64,000 bases of DNA from Welwitschia mirabilis (GCA_051453625.1 JBOZIK010000001.1:79999914-80063913), one strand, 5' to 3'; counted from the first letter of the stretch, positions 11,641 to 25,400 are shown. The notes: generated by a model from the sequence alone, not told the origin. Numbers and translations are program-made.

Positions 11641-14600
11641 ACTTTTATCATGTTTAAGATTGCATTAAAAGGTTTTTCATATATTTTCAACCTTTATCCA
11701 TTAACTTTTTGAATCTCCTTAGTATCTAACTTGAAAATCTTAATAGAGACATTAGAATGTACTTTTTGTATAAGATAAGACTTAATTATTAGAGGTCAAC
11801 TTGTTATATAAAATATATGCTCTAATATTGTATGTTCAAACTTTTTATGAATTAACTTTATATAATGTTTAAACTTAGCTTAGGCTTTGTTAATGAGTTG
11901 ATAATGTATAACACATGTACATTTTTCATCTAACTGGTTAAGTTGGGCTATTCTATTTTTAAGATTCTCATGAATATCTATAATATTAAGTTAATAAGAA
12001 GAATGATAAGAGTTATAACAAACACCAATAGGTAAAACACAAACTTTTTCATATGCAAGTTCATAAGTAAAAAACTAAGAGAATTATGCCAAGTAGTATA
12101 ATAAGCCCAAAGAACATTGTTAAGCTTAGAAGCCCATGATGTCTTATTAATAGAAACAAGTTTTTATAGCATTTTCTTTATTTCCCTATTTGCATTTCAA
12201 TTTGACCATTGGTTTGTGAATGATGAGCACAAGCTACTCTATGTTTAATTCCAATATATAAAAGAAGTTTTATAAAAAGTTGATTATAAAATGAGTTCAT
12301 TAATCACTAAATGATAATCCTAAAAAAATTAAAATGTTGAAAAAAATGAGTTCTAAGAAAAGTACAAATAGCTTGAGCATCATCCATAAAAGTAGAAATA
12401 GCTTCAATCCATTTAGTAACATATTCAATAGCTACTAAAATATAGTCCACATTATCAAAAGGTGGTTTAATAGGGTCTATAAAATCAATTTTCCAATAAT
12501 AAAAAGGTTTACATACAAGAATAGATTTAAGAAGCATCTCTTGAGAATGAATAAGATTACCATAATGTTGACAAGCATTACACCTTTTAGTAAAATTAAA
12601 AGATTCCTAAAAATAACTAGGCTAATAAAAACCATGTTTTCTATCTACTAAAATAACCTCCACAAATACTATTCCATTTGGGTATACATTTTCTCATGAT
12701 TTGGTCTTTATATCTATAGTAATGATGTGGCTCTATCTATTCTTAATTACCTATTCTATAAAGAAAGGATTTTCTTTGATTATGTTATGGTAATAAGATA
12801 GTTAATTATGTCAGCATATCAAGAAGGAGGATGAGTAGAAGATATGACAAAAAGTTATTTATCTAGAAAAGAATTATCAAGCATATGATCATCAAAAAAA
12901 GAAAAAAGGTGTGACAAATGATCTACTATACTATTATGTTTCCTTGCTTTATCAATAATGGTCAAATTAAATTCTTGCATGAGGAGTATCCATTTATTGA
13001 GTCTAGAACTAGAATATTTCTTGATGGTGAGGTATCTAATAGTTGCATGACTAGTATAAACATTTGTATAAAAGTCTATAAGATAGTATCTAAGCATATT
13101 AAGGAAAAATATTATTACTAACATTTCTTTCTTAGTAGTAGTGTAATTTATTCGAACTTTAGCCAAAGTTTTTCCATGATAATATCTAACTTTAAAATCA
13201 TTTTCATATTTTTATCTAATAACCCCATCCATGGTAATATTACTAGTATTATAGATTAACTTAAAATCCTTATTCCAATTGAGTCCTATTACAAGAGGTG
13301 CAGCAGAGATTTTAAGTGTTTCAAATGTAAGCTAACAAGATTTATTGCATTTAAATATAGCTTTTTTTCAAGTAATAAGTAAAGGGGTTTAAAAAATTTA
13401 GCATAATCCTAAATAAGACAATAATGAAAATAATAATGACCAAGAAAAGATCAAACTTAATTTATATTTGTTGGAGGAGTTAGGTTTTTAATGATGCTTC
13501 CTTTTTTAGGGTACATCCTAATTCCTTTATTAGAAATGTGATAACTTAATATAATTCCATTATTAACTAAAAAAAACTCTTCTCCTAAGTCAAATGTAAG
13601 CTACTCTCAATGCATCTATCAAATAATTTCTCTAGTCCTTCTAAGACTTGTTTGAAGTTTTTACCATAGATTGAGAAGTCATTCATAAAAATTTTAATTT
13701 AATCCTTTAACATATTAGAAAATATACCTGACATTGCCCATTAAAAAGTATCAAGAGAATTACAAAGTCCAAAAGACATGTGTCTAAAGGCAAATATTCC
13801 AAAAGGTAAAGTAGAAGTTATTTTAGCTTGATTCTCACTAGCAATACAACCCTAATTGTAACTACTATACCCATTGAAAAAGTAATAAAATGCATGTCCT
13901 TGTATTTTATCAAGTATTTAATCAAGAAAAGATAAAGAACAATGATCTTTCTTAATTACTTTATTTAGTTTTCTAAATCAATACACATTCTTCACTTCCC
14001 ATCTTTCTTAGGTACTACCATCAAAGGGCTAACACACTCACTAATAGATATGGCATAAATAATTCTCGTATCCATTTATTTAATGATTCCATTCTTTACA
14101 ACTTGTTTAAAGGCTGCATTTATCTACATTAGGGTTTATTAATAGGTTTTGCATTATCCTTAAGGTAGATTTATGTTGAACAATGGAGGTAGGAATGGTT
14201 AGCAAATCTTTATGTGACCAAGCAAATACATTAACTTTAGAATTCAAAAGTGAGATTAAAATTTATTCTTATTGAGGAAAAAGATTCTCATTTATTATTA
14301 AATTTTTGTTTTGATCATCACATAAAAAGAAATATTTTAATTTACTGGGTAAAGGTTTTAGATTTAATTTTAGATTTTTAGTTTCTATTAAATTTTTTTC
14401 AAAGTTAGCTATCATATCAGATTATTATCTAAATGACTAGGGTGATGACCTCCCTTACAATAAGAAATCTCAGTTGTTTTTAGATGTTAGACATCTTTAC
14501 AAATTGTAGTTTTAGTTTCTTTAATCTCTTAATAAAAATAGTCAGTTCCTAAGTGCCCATATTTGAGTTGATCATCATCAAAGGCTTTCAAGTTTTCTAC

Positions 14601-15110
14601 TTCAAGTGGATTATCAAACAAGATAGGCTTATAAAGCATTAATCATCTTTATTCAAGTGGATATTGCTATAAAAATAGAGTTGGCTTAATTTATCCTTCA
14701 ATATTCAACTCATCACGTAAATCTTTTCCAGTAGCATCAAAAACTCTAATGGTAAACTTTTTATTTCCTAAGTGACATTCCATCATTCCAGTTTTTGTAT
14801 CAATAATGCAATGGGCTATTGCACAAAAAGCTATACCTAAAAGTAGTGGATATCCTCCATTATGCTTAACTTCAATCATGACCATATCTATTGGATAGAA
14901 TTCTTTCTCAATTTGAATCACTAAATCTTTTATTAATCCTAAAGATTTCTTCATTAATGTATCTGTCAATTCAAACACAATTCATATAGGCTCAATTCTA
15001 CTTTCCAAACTAGGTTGTTGATAAATGTATAAAGGCATAATATTAACACTTACTCCTATATCGATAAAGGCTTTCTTTATTCTTTTATTTTCTTCTAATG
15101 TGACACTATA
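11641..15110 (-). pseudogene. Element A pol remnant: protease, RT, RNase H, integrase
   Basis: Read on the minus strand. Protease starts near 15070 with the active-site motif DIGVSVN at 15042-15062 (aspartate kept) and continues in the open frame 14978-14691. RT spans about 14150-13290 (VVPKKDGK); its FMDDF box reads FMNDF at 13675-13689, a D-to-N loss. RNase H is open at 13166-12855 (NYTTTKKEML, ATIRYLT, IVDHLSHLF). The integrase core is open at 12537-12307 (FYYWKIDFIDPIKPPF, YVTKWIEAI), followed by YHSQTNGQIEM near 12190-12240 with its catalytic Glu kept. The C-terminal domain lies near 11650-11720 (KEIQKVNG). Stops separate all blocks. Confidence 0.9.
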
Positions 15111-15479
15111 TATTTCTACCCCTAGATCCTTAAATTTTAGAAATTTTTTTAAAACTAAGTTGTTTATAGATTGGACTAGAAAGATTTTACTATGTATAAT
15201 TCATTTTTATTTTCTATTAATTATATCTTTCATAACTTAGAATATTTAGGATTGTCTTGTAAAATTTTCCAAAATTGTAAATTTATACCACATTTTGCAT
15301 TAAGGCTTTAACATAACCATCAAAGATAGGATTGATATTTAATATATCAAGCCAAGGGGTAGTAGGTTTATTACCTTTATTTTAAGAAGAATATTTCTTA
15401 TTATCATTTAAAGGAGAAAGGAAAGTATGATTTTTTAAGATTTAAATATCCTCTTCCTGCTTCATCATTCTTATCACTT

Positions 15480-16863
15480 TAGAATGTTGAAGCCTTATGG
15501 ATTAGAGGTATTGTATCATTTCCACTTCTTGTCACAACCTTACAATCTCTTCTTACTTCGTTAGGATTTGGTAAAGGTTGTGTTGTAAGTGATCTTTGTG
15601 ATCTTCAAATTGCAAGCATAGTTTGTTAAAGAACATTAAATAGATCTTCAATGTTTGAATTTGTCTTTTCTTGATATTTTCTTAACTCATCAATGGAATT
15701 TCTAAGTGGATCATTTTGATTTTGAAAATTTGATATGCTTGTTTAACAATTTGAGTTATTGGTTGAAAGTTTGAGTTGTTTATTTGAAAGTTAGTATTCT
15801 AAAATCTACTTCTAAATGGTTAAAATCTTGGATTATTTTCTTGAAAGTTCTTGAATTTTTTATCAAAAGATTGAAAATTAGGTTATCCATTCATCCTAAG
15901 TTGAAATTGGTTTTGATTTAATTCTGGTTTTGGGTTCTAAAGTTTAAAGACTTTTGGTTGAATGTACACATCTCTTCATAAATTCTTTCTTTGTAAGTTG
16001 GTAATAAATGATAATATTTTGTCATATGATACTTTTATTTATATAAATTACAAGTTGAAATCACATCATTTGCTACTTTCACATCTAGGATTATTTAAGT
16101 GTACTTTTCTAATGTTGTTGTGAAATCTTTAATAACTTTTGTTAGTTTTTTTATCTATTTTTACTTCTTTTCTTGTTTTACTTCTTTAACATATTTTATG
16201 ATTTGGCTTATAGTATGATTTTATTTAGGTGTTAGACCATGTTTAACTTACTTCTACTAGTTCTTGTAATAACCTCCATGCATTTTCTAACATAAGATTC
16301 ATTAAATCTACATCACATGAAAAATATACAAGTTATTTAGCTTGGCTATTAAGTTCACTATAGAAATAAATTACTAATTCTTCTTAAGTAAATGAATCTA
16401 TAGGATTAGAATATATTGTAATAAAAAAATTTTTATAAGTAGAGGCATAATATTCATTGGGTTTTTGCTAGAAATTTGTTACCTATTTCTTTCTTTTTTA
16501 ATTATTGTTTCACTCATAAATCTTTTTATAGATGCTTTTTGAACTTGAGTTTATGTGTTTATAGTTCTTAATGATAACTTTACTTTCTCTTTTAATGTGA
16601 TGGGAAATATAACCATATTTACTAATTTGTTTTTTACCATTTCTAGAAGTAATCACTACTTATTTAATGTTGGCTATATGTTGAAAGGGATATTCATCAT
16701 TCTCAAGATTAAAAATAGGATACGCATTTAGATTTCTTAACTCGACATCATTATTAGGAGAAAAGTCAAAAGGATTTTGGATTTCATGCTTTTTATTTGT
16801 AATTAGTTCTTCAAGAGTGAGATTCGCATTTGGATTTATAGGGGTAGTAGAGGTTCCAATCAT
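15480..16863 (-). pseudogene. Element A gag remnant
   Basis: Gag forms the RNA-packaging core of the element. The N-terminus is open at 16863-16660 (starting MIGTSTTPINPNANLTLEEL). It aligns with the start of both gag copies in element B, which begin MIGISTTLINPN, so this is the likely start. Downstream blocks include a decayed zinc-knuckle zone near 16020-16060 and an Asn/Gln/Phe-rich nucleocapsid tail at 15720-15920. Multiple stops. Confidence 0.75.
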
Positions 16864-17570
16864 AATAGGAGGATTAGATAAAGATATTTGTTTTTGTTTT
16901 TACATAGAATATGATATTTTAATAAAACTATCTTCTTATAAATATTTTTTAAAAAATTTTCTTTATAAAAATTAGATTCAAAAATAATATATGTAGAAAA
17001 ATATTATTGCTCAATTCTTGGAATATTTTGTGCACTTGGGGTGTGCATCCTTGGGTTTGATTCATAGTCAATCAAACTTTTTCAGATATTTTCTTCAATC
17101 AACAATACTCTCTTTGATATTTATTCTTTTTATTTAATTTTATCATGTCCCAATAGGCTCAATTCTATTTCTGTAAACATCATCTCTGTTTTCATCTTGA
17201 TGATATACCTAGATGATAGAAGATATAAAAGAATTGAAAAATAAAAAACATAAAAAATAAAATCATGAAATAACATAGAATGAAAACTGATAGTTGTCCA
17301 CTAAATCATCTATATGACAGAGGAAATGATAACTAAAACCATAGTTCTTATGAAAATGTAAAACCCTAAGTTTCATAGGTTCTCTTTACTACACATCATC
17401 TAGATGAGAATGGGAATGATAAGGCATTGTTTTTGGAACCAAAAATGGAAAATTCAAAAATAAAAACCTATATTTCTACTATAAAGATACAATGCTAATT
17501 AAACAAATACTTGAACTAAAATCCAAGCTACTTCTTTAAGTAATGATAATCCTTAAACTCCAAGTAGTCT
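16864..17570 (-). other. Element A leader between primer site and gag
   Basis: About 700 bases of noncoding leader. It matches the leader of element B (47522-48165), including the GTGCATCCTTGG / GTGCATACCTAT region, the ATCATCTC segment and the ACTACTTCTTT-type end. Long leaders are typical of Athila/Tat elements. Confidence 0.65.
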
Positions 17571-17588
17571 TTCATGATAATAGTGCCA
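17571..17588 (-). promoter_or_regulatory. Element A primer-binding site (tRNA-Asp type, deaminated)
   Basis: The minus strand reads TGGCACTATTATCATGAA, three bases inside the LTR end. It aligns with the common plant gypsy site TGGCGCCGTTGCCGGGGA (known to match tRNA-Asp) with only G-to-A and C-to-T changes. It primed minus-strand DNA synthesis. Confidence 0.85.
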
Positions 17589-17591
17589 AAA

Positions 17592-18901
17592 TGTTGTAGT
17601 GCATATTTGTGCAAATGTTATGTCCTCAAAGAGATCCTCAAAATCACTAAAATATATATTGCATAACATAATACAATAATATAGATGGGAGTGATCCAAA
17701 TGTCATAATTTTGTCAAAGACATAGGTGAGAAGAAGAGAATTAATTTAAAAAATGAAATGCTTATGTCATCTCTAAGTAGCAAAATAACAATGCAAACTA
17801 ATAATATGAACATATGTGTGAAGAGATGATATTAATATGAACATTATAGAAATTGGGTAAATAAATATTAATAAAATATTAAAGATAAAAAATAAGTAGA
17901 GAAGAACAAGAAAAGGATCCTTGCTTAATCATAACTAAATGCAAAGAAAATCACTAGTAAAGCATTATTTACCAAATCATAAAAGTTCATGACATTGGAT
18001 TAAATATCTAAAATGAAAATGACTTAAGTACCTCAACCATAGAAGAGAAAATTAATGTAGAAAATGAAATACTGGTAAAAAACAATTAGAATATTTACCC
18101 TTTCTAATGAGAAGTAAATAAATTAAGAATCATAAGTTCAAAAATATTTAAGATACTCAGTTAAAGTATTAGAAGAGACAATAATTTTATTACCTCTTTT
18201 AAATATGTTAAAGATATTCATATGTATTAGAAACAAATTAAAATAGATGCACAAAATAAAGAACTAAATAAAAAGTTAAAGAAACATAAATAATGATGAT
18301 CAAGAAAGGTTAAGTTTCTTTGTCCTTTATACAAGTTCTTCAGAATAAAAAACATAAAAAATATAGTAATCTAGGAAACCCATAATAGATATAAAATTAA
18401 TAATAAATTAAAAGTGAAAGGTTTGATATATTTCATAATGCTATAAATTGGATTCTTAATTATTCCATTATCATATGAAATTTGATTATCCTATCATTTC
18501 CTATGATAATTATAAAATTCCTTAACAAATTATTAATTAGTTTTGAAACATATGCATCTTTAGTGTTTATTAGTATTTGATAAGGAAGTGGATAATATAA
18601 TATCAAGCCAAATTAACATAGAAAAACAAAAAAAGATAAATAAGTCTCAATAACTTATCATGAAAACCAAAGGTCTTGGATTTTTAAGTGGAATTATTCC
18701 TAAAGATAAGTGAAATTTGAGTGCCATCCTCTTGGAGTTGTTCTGATGAAATCATAGATGACATATTTAAATAATCACATTTTACATTTTTACCATTTTA
18801 TTAACATATTTAACATGAAATTAAATCATCATAATTTTGTAACCTTATAATAATTACTATGATATACAAAAATATTAAATAATTATGATTTTCTTTCATT
18901 A
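17592..18901 (-). mobile_element. 5' LTR of element A, possibly shared with element C
   Basis: It starts TGTTGTAGTGCA, and its first 240 bases or so match the LTRs at 35814, 48187 and 62763. The middle (about 17830-18700) does not resemble them. Near 18722 a GTGCCATCCTCTTGG block again resembles 36658 in element B. A pyrimidine run GCCTCCCACTT at 18902-18912 could be element C's polypurine tract, which would make this same LTR the 3' LTR of C. Alternatively it is the CCTCCCACTTAG motif found inside the LTR near 63945. The right boundary is therefore uncertain. Confidence 0.65.
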
Positions 18902-19079
18902 GCCTCCCACTTATACACTTCCCATAATGACAATATAAAAGTGACATATTAAGGAATTGAAAGAACTTATAACACAAAAAAATACTTAAAATCAATTTAT
19001 ATATTTTAAAATATTAATTAACCTTATGACAAAATATAAATTTATCATACATTCATCTATCTTGAGGTAATATATGGAA

Positions 19080-20290
19080 CTCAACATTCACAAGTAGAGG
19101 AGGTTGTGTTAAAAATGGTATGCACTCTTACTTCATGGGGAAAAGAGGTTACATGCTTATGAACGACTTTTGTTATTTCTACATTCTATGTGTGGATGTC
19201 CTCAAAAAGATCAACTATAATACTATACTTAATCTAACACTCTCTACTCTAGGATGGTCACCCTCTCATATAGTGCTCCCATCTAATACATCAATCTAAA
19301 CTCTAGATACTCATCTACTTAATCATTAACTTTGTAAGCCTCTATTCCATACCTATGAGAGGGTCATAGATCTTCTAAACTATAATACCTCATATAACAC
19401 CTACTCTTGAGGGAGTTCTATGCACTGGAGAGAGCTCCTGCTCTTTAGGGATATGGATACCCATGCCTTAAAGGTATCTAGTTGATGTCATCAAGTATGT
19501 TTATGTAAGTATGATCTCAGGTGCTAAAATTCCATACATATGAAAGATAATTATCAGTAAGCATAAGTATCCAAAGGTCTATAGTAATCTAGCTCTAGTG
19601 TCGCTCTTAATCTTATACATATAAATGAAGGTAGATCTATCTATTCTCCTCCTTTAAATGCACCTAGAATTTATAGATGTATTACCATGTAGTGGTTGTT
19701 ATGAAATAGGGGAATAATGTTATGGATTTATCCTTAGTAAAATACTCTATATATAGGCAAAAAATGAGTCATAAGTACTTCTTTATAATTACATGGTACA
19801 TCTTGTAAAATGTTTAGCAATTAAAATATGCACATCTATTCCCCTCTAAACCTATGAAGTGGATGTAAATGATATTAAAACCTTCTAATTCTATCATCTA
19901 AGTGATATGTCTTAGTAATATGACCACTAAAGACCTTAGACTATTACTACAATCATATTAATCATATGTCTTTGTTCATCTAGATAGGTTTCAAAATGCA
20001 TACTATTATAAAATTATTAGATCTCCCCAGCATAATATAATACCTAGAAATTAAAGATATAATTTACATTAAGACCTGTGGATTATTAATCTAACTTTGA
20101 ATTATTCTTTTATATGTTAAGATATAATAGTAATAAATGCTATGGACTTAGTGTGGGTTCTATGATGCCCTAGTAAAGGATGTTCTACTACAAGCTCCTC
20201 TTATACTCTAGATTTGGCCTATGTTTAGGACCTACCTTGTGAAGAAGCCTTAGCTAGTAGCTCTTGTCAAGCTTATGTTTGTTTCTATGA
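19080..20290 (-). pseudogene. Element C ORF3 (same unassigned family as in A and B)
   Basis: The minus-strand translation matches element A ORF3 in spacing and pattern: the segment around 19500-19700 reads ENR-x-IYLHLYV and ITIDLWILML, where A has EANKLTYFHLEG and ITSDFRIFMP. It is more decayed than A or B, with stops throughout. No function assigned. Confidence 0.5.
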
Positions 20291-21006
20291 CCAACTAAGA
20301 AATATGATAAATATATATCCAAAATATCCATAAATTATCATGTGAATATGATCATAGCTACACCTTAAAATTTATGATATATAGCCTCTAAATCAAACAT
20401 TTTACTCACAATATGTAAAATTACTCCTATTTTCCATAATGTAAACCAATGTATCCCCAAATTGCATAAAATATTAAATCAAAAAATGTAAAAATGTAAT
20501 ACAGGGCCTCAACTTAGAATCAAACTTTTAAGGCCAAAAATAAAAATTTACAATGGTATAATGATATAGTTCGTTGCCCTAATCATTTTAATTGTAGATA
20601 TACTACATTTTACTAGGGAATAAGAGAGAAATCTATATTTAAAGTGAAAAACCACCATAATTTTTAAAGTTACAACCTAAAATTATTGATATCTCAAACA
20701 ATACTCAATGAAATAAGAAATCATAAGAATCAAAATGATGACAATCAAAATTAGTTATTATCACATAAAAATAGAATTTTTAAAGGTCTTAAAATGTAAT
20801 AAATGAGTAAAAATATGGAAAATTTTTAACATACATAATTTTGATAGAAATTTGATGATTTTAAAACTTTAGAATGTAGATCTAGATGAAATTGATTCCT
20901 TAGTTCTAGTAGGTAATAGAGGAATAAGTTTGTAGCTTCAGAATGAAGTGAAATGATGATAGAAGGATGTGAAAAGGAGGTTTTAAGGCCAACTTTACCT
21001 ATTTAA
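20291..21006 (-). other. Element C spacer, left part
   Basis: AT-rich, noncoding. About 20880-20930 (TAGTAGGTAATAGAGG) matches 10060-10080 of element A. It ends where the LTR of D begins. Confidence 0.5.
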
Positions 21007-22458
21007 TGATGTTGTTAGAGTGTAACTATAGATGTATTTAATAGATTTCCAAGAAAATTGTAAAGCATTTGAAGCTCGATCAAGATAATCAGATGAAACG
21101 TGAAATTTGAAGACTATGAACCTTTTTTTGATATATTTAAAAATTTTAAACTCTATAACTTATCTAAAGCATTATCAATCCTATTTAAAATGACCAAAAA
21201 AAGTGTTATCCATCTAGTTGCATAACTAACTCTTAGGAGATAACTATCAAGCTCAGTAAACAGATAAATCATGTTTCTACTAATAGTTGTCTATAACGTC
21301 ATCTAAATGATACTCAAGGGAATAGTAACCACTTATAAAGTCAGATCACATTTTGAAAATAACCCTAAAAGATGACAAAATATACCATCAAATTGAACTC
21401 CTTTAGAATTTTTATAGATGCACAAATTAACTTAGAATTCATAATCAAGTTAAGAACAATATCTAATATTAATCAATGTACTTGTAAAAAATGAAAAAAG
21501 GCTAATTCTAGTATAAGAAAGATTCATATGCTAAGAGAAATGCCTTATATAACAAAATAAAGTAGAGGAGACTGTCATCCACCTAGTCATTTAGAAAACA
21601 TCCAGAATAAACCAAACGCAAAACACTCATTCATTTCACTGGGAAGGCATGTGGATGAAAATATGCCATTCTAAAATAAGATAAATTATATCCACCTTTT
21701 TATTGGAATGACACCCAAGTCGACAACAATCGCAATGAATATAAAATGGACTTCATTAGTTATTAAATCATTGATACAATTTCTTCTAATCTATTACTAC
21801 TTCTTAGTAACCCAAACCATTAACTCAAAGTCATAAATAATCCCTTTAAGGTTCTCATTTCTCATCTTTAATGCATTAAAATTACTTATGACATTAAAGC
21901 ATTTTGGATAAGGGATTCATTCTAGTTGTAGAAAAGGGCATTTCTTGATGTTAAGCTACGTCTCCTTCATTAAGGACATTTTTCTATATAATAAGATGTG
22001 AATATTTCAATTAATAAAATATTAATTGAAGTTTTTTTTGAAATTTTCTCTCTTATGTTCTTCATATATTATGTTGGAATCAAGTTAATTACATATGGTT
22101 AATTTTGATTTCTGAGATAGCGTATGAAGAACAACTTAGGTGATAAAAAGTTGGTGAACCTAGTTAATATTTGCATGTAGGCTTTCATCCTATCTTTGCA
22201 TTTTTCATCTATTCATTGCATCATCACATTTTCATTAATTTATCAATCTAAAGTTAGAATAGGAAATCATTCTAGTTCTTCTCTTTTTGATTAAAACAAT
22301 CTTACAAATGTATTATCACATTTCTCTCTAGAGTACGACATTTGGGATGACTTCTTATACTAGTTTGTTTTATGTGTTAGATCCTTAACATTGTAGGCTA
22401 TCATTAAAGATACTTAATTGAAGATAATAATAAAAACACATGATACATATCCAAATAT
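21007..22458 (+). repeat. 5' LTR of element D
   Basis: It pairs with 27110-28532. Shared blocks include TAGAGTGTAA near the start, ATACCATCAAATT, ACTTATGACATTA and TTTCTCTCTAGAGTA. The sequence differs from the A/B LTR family. Differences between the pair are largely transitions. Confidence 0.8.
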
Positions 22459-22460
22459 AT

Positions 22461-22478
22461 TAGTATCATTGTTAGGGA
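22461..22478 (+). promoter_or_regulatory. Element D primer-binding site (tRNA-Asp type, deaminated)
   Basis: TAGTATCATTGTTAGGGA aligns base for base with TGGCGCCGTTGCCGGGGA; every difference is a transition. It follows the 5' LTR by two bases and fixes the plus orientation of D. Confidence 0.8.
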
Positions 22479-25400
22479 GGAGGTTAAGGAAGTTTGGAAG
22501 ATTGATTTTCATTACTCAAGTAAGTAATTGATTTCAAGTTATTTACTTATGTAGTGTGTACATACCGTTTTTCCCCTTTTCTTTTATTAGTTTAGATTAC
22601 ACTGTTTCTTTCTTAATTTATCTCAAATGGTATATAGTTTTCTGGTTTTACTTTTATTTTTTTATTTCTATAAGTTTTCATTTCCATGTCATCATTAGTT
22701 TTGTGTGTAAACTTAAAGACTATTACTTAAGACGTACTTTTTGTAACTAATTGAATCTTAAAGACTACTCTCTAAAATTTACATTGATCTCATTCTTTTA
22801 ATATTCGTAAATGCTTTGTTAGTAAGATTAGTCTATGTATTATGGTTTAAAGATCTTAGCGATCATATTTTTTACTATTCATATTAGTTCTTCTTATTCC
22901 ATCCTTATCATCTATTTCTATGGATAATAGTAAAAGAACTTTTGAAGAAATATTTTTTGGGAAAAAAGACTTCAATTATGTGAATAATGAAAAAAGGACA
23001 TTACACGAAATATTTTCAAAAAGAGAGTGGTTAATAAAAAATAATATTAAAACTAGGAATTGGAATCCTTCCTTCTTTAAACCTACCTATTTTTCTCTTT
23101 TTTTATTTTTACCTTTATGTAGGAATACTAATGAGGGTTTTTAACATTTTAGAACATATTCCTCATTTAGAAATGTGTTCTACAAATAATTTAATGTACC
23201 TCAATTCCCTTTTATAGAGGAAAATTAAAGACTCAAAAGGGTTGCATGAATCTAAATTTTGAATATAGATTTGCTATTTTGTTAATTCTAGAAAGTAAAG
23301 AAAACACGAAAGATTAAAGTTTTACTATCAAGCTACTTTTTTTATCTATAAAAACAATGGAATACACTTTACTAGTATAATAAACACCTAACGTATCTGA
23401 AAATTTATAGTAATGCAACAACCTAAATTAATTTTTTTGCAATCTTATATGGATTTTTTATTCCCCATTTTTATTGTATTCATTTCAAAAAAGAAAGAGA
23501 AAATAATTTACCAATAAAAAAATAATATCGTTATGTATTTTACTAAAAATAAATAAAATTAAAAAAAGGGTCATTTAAATGATGTTCTCCTAATAAATGA
23601 AAATACAATTTCTAATTTTACTTGATAGAAGAAATTTTTTTGAAAGAATAAAAGATTAAAAAAATAATGAGATTATTTCTTTTCAAAATGATCACATAAA
23701 TGCCTTGCACTTTTTAGATGAAACCTTTGGTGAATAATATAATTTGATAAGATGTAGAAATTGAAATGATAATGGGATGAAAAGAATGCTTGATAGAAAC
23801 CTAAATTAGAACATTTTCTCCTAATGTTATTTGCTTGATATCCTATGGTGATCTCCTATATCCTCTTTGCTAATATGCTACCTTTTTGTGATGGCCTCTT
23901 TATGATGTGCATTTCTGCTATGTTTTTGTATTTTCCTCAGTGTTCTTCTATCCTCCTACTATTTTATGGCCTTTTTCTTTCATTCCCATGTCTTTCTCTA
24001 TCTCTGTTGTGATTTTCTAGAGCGTTGTTACTTTTGTACAGACATATCCTGTTGTTTGTTATTAATCCTCTATGTTCATTTGTCTATGTTTTTTCTATGT
24101 CACTATGAGTGTCTCAATCCCTATTTTTCTGATCTAATGCACTGCTGTTATTGTACTTTTATTTAACATTTACTTTTCTCTAGATTGTGTACTCTTCCTC
24201 AGATCTCCACTTGTGTGTAAATCGATTCTTCTGTCCGTCCCTTGAAACCTTGTGATGATTAATTAGAATTTTCCTATTTCAGACTAGATCTAATTTCTAT
24301 AGACATACAATATTTGACTTTGTACTACATTTATAACAAATGCAACCCTTTTGAGTCTTTCGATCCTTACTAATGTCTGAGGGAGGTTGTCAATTCAATG
24401 CATGAAAATACCAAGAAGATGATTTAATTCATTATTTAATAGGATAACTTAATGAGATGCATGAAAATACTAATAAAAACAATGTAAAGCTTATTAATAC
24501 ACTCTAAAAAATAATGTTATAAAATCAACTATCTTAAGGTTCTATTATAACATGACATTTTTAGGCCCTAAGAACTATGTCTAATACCTCTTATCTCAAG
24601 AATGAGGGAAAAAACGTTGAAACTACTATACATACTAAAACTCCTCTTTTAATAATGAACATTCAATAAAAGATATTCAACATGATGAATAAAGTTGTAG
24701 ATGTTGTAGATCACCAATTAAACAACAATGATGAGGATGACATTCATCAAATGATGATATAAAGATACTACATTGTATTTTGAATATCTGCTTAATATTA
24801 GAAAAACAATGCAAAATACAAGAATCAATTCATAAAAAATATAAAACATTTTTCAATCCATGATGAAGATAATGATTACATTTCTCTTTGTGAGCTTTTT
24901 TATGAATTTAATAAGTTGGAGAATGATGATATAAAACAATGTAATGATTTAAGTAATGAAGAAACAAAGGATAAGAAAGAAGCTACAGGGATTCAATAAA
25001 ACTAAATAAAGAATATACTTCTTACATCCTATAAAATAATTAAAGTTTAAAAATCTAATCCTATCCAAAATGTTCCTCTATCTCTCCCATGCATGCTTTA
25101 ATGCAAAAATCCAAATACCATCCTTTCGTATACCCCTAATCTCACATTACATTCCACTTCTAAAAATTATCACTTGGGATTTCTTGGAGTATTAATTTAA
25201 AAATGCTTTATCTTATTGACAAAAATCTATGTCTTGAGTTTAATGCTAGGAAGCTTCTTATTCTTACTAAGTATACCCTAATTAATCATCCTAAGAAGAC
25301 TTCAAAAATTTCTTGGGTTCATTCTTTAAGTAGTGCCATTTATTAATCATGGAATGATAATTAATCTTTACATTAATTTAATAAGAAATTATTTTTTAAT

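Larger units (their letters stand above)
7731..18901 (-). mobile_element. Gypsy element A (Athila/Tat-type), near complete, left LTR cut by gap
   Basis: On the minus strand the order is 5' LTR (from 17592 rightward), primer site (17571-17588), gag, protease, RT, RNase H, integrase, purine tract, ORF3, polypurine tract and the inner part of the 3' LTR (7731-8022). Gag-pol order with integrase after RNase H defines Ty3/gypsy. The tRNA-Asp-type primer site and long leader fit the Athila/Tat clade. All coding parts carry stops. Target duplications cannot be read because the left end is lost in the gap. Confidence 0.85.

Noticed and set aside
23966-24166. Cys-rich 66-codon open frame, considered as a small secreted peptide.
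   Set aside because: Cysteines follow from TGT/TGC in a pyrimidine-rich stretch; no signal peptide or spacing pattern, and it sits in the internal region of element D.
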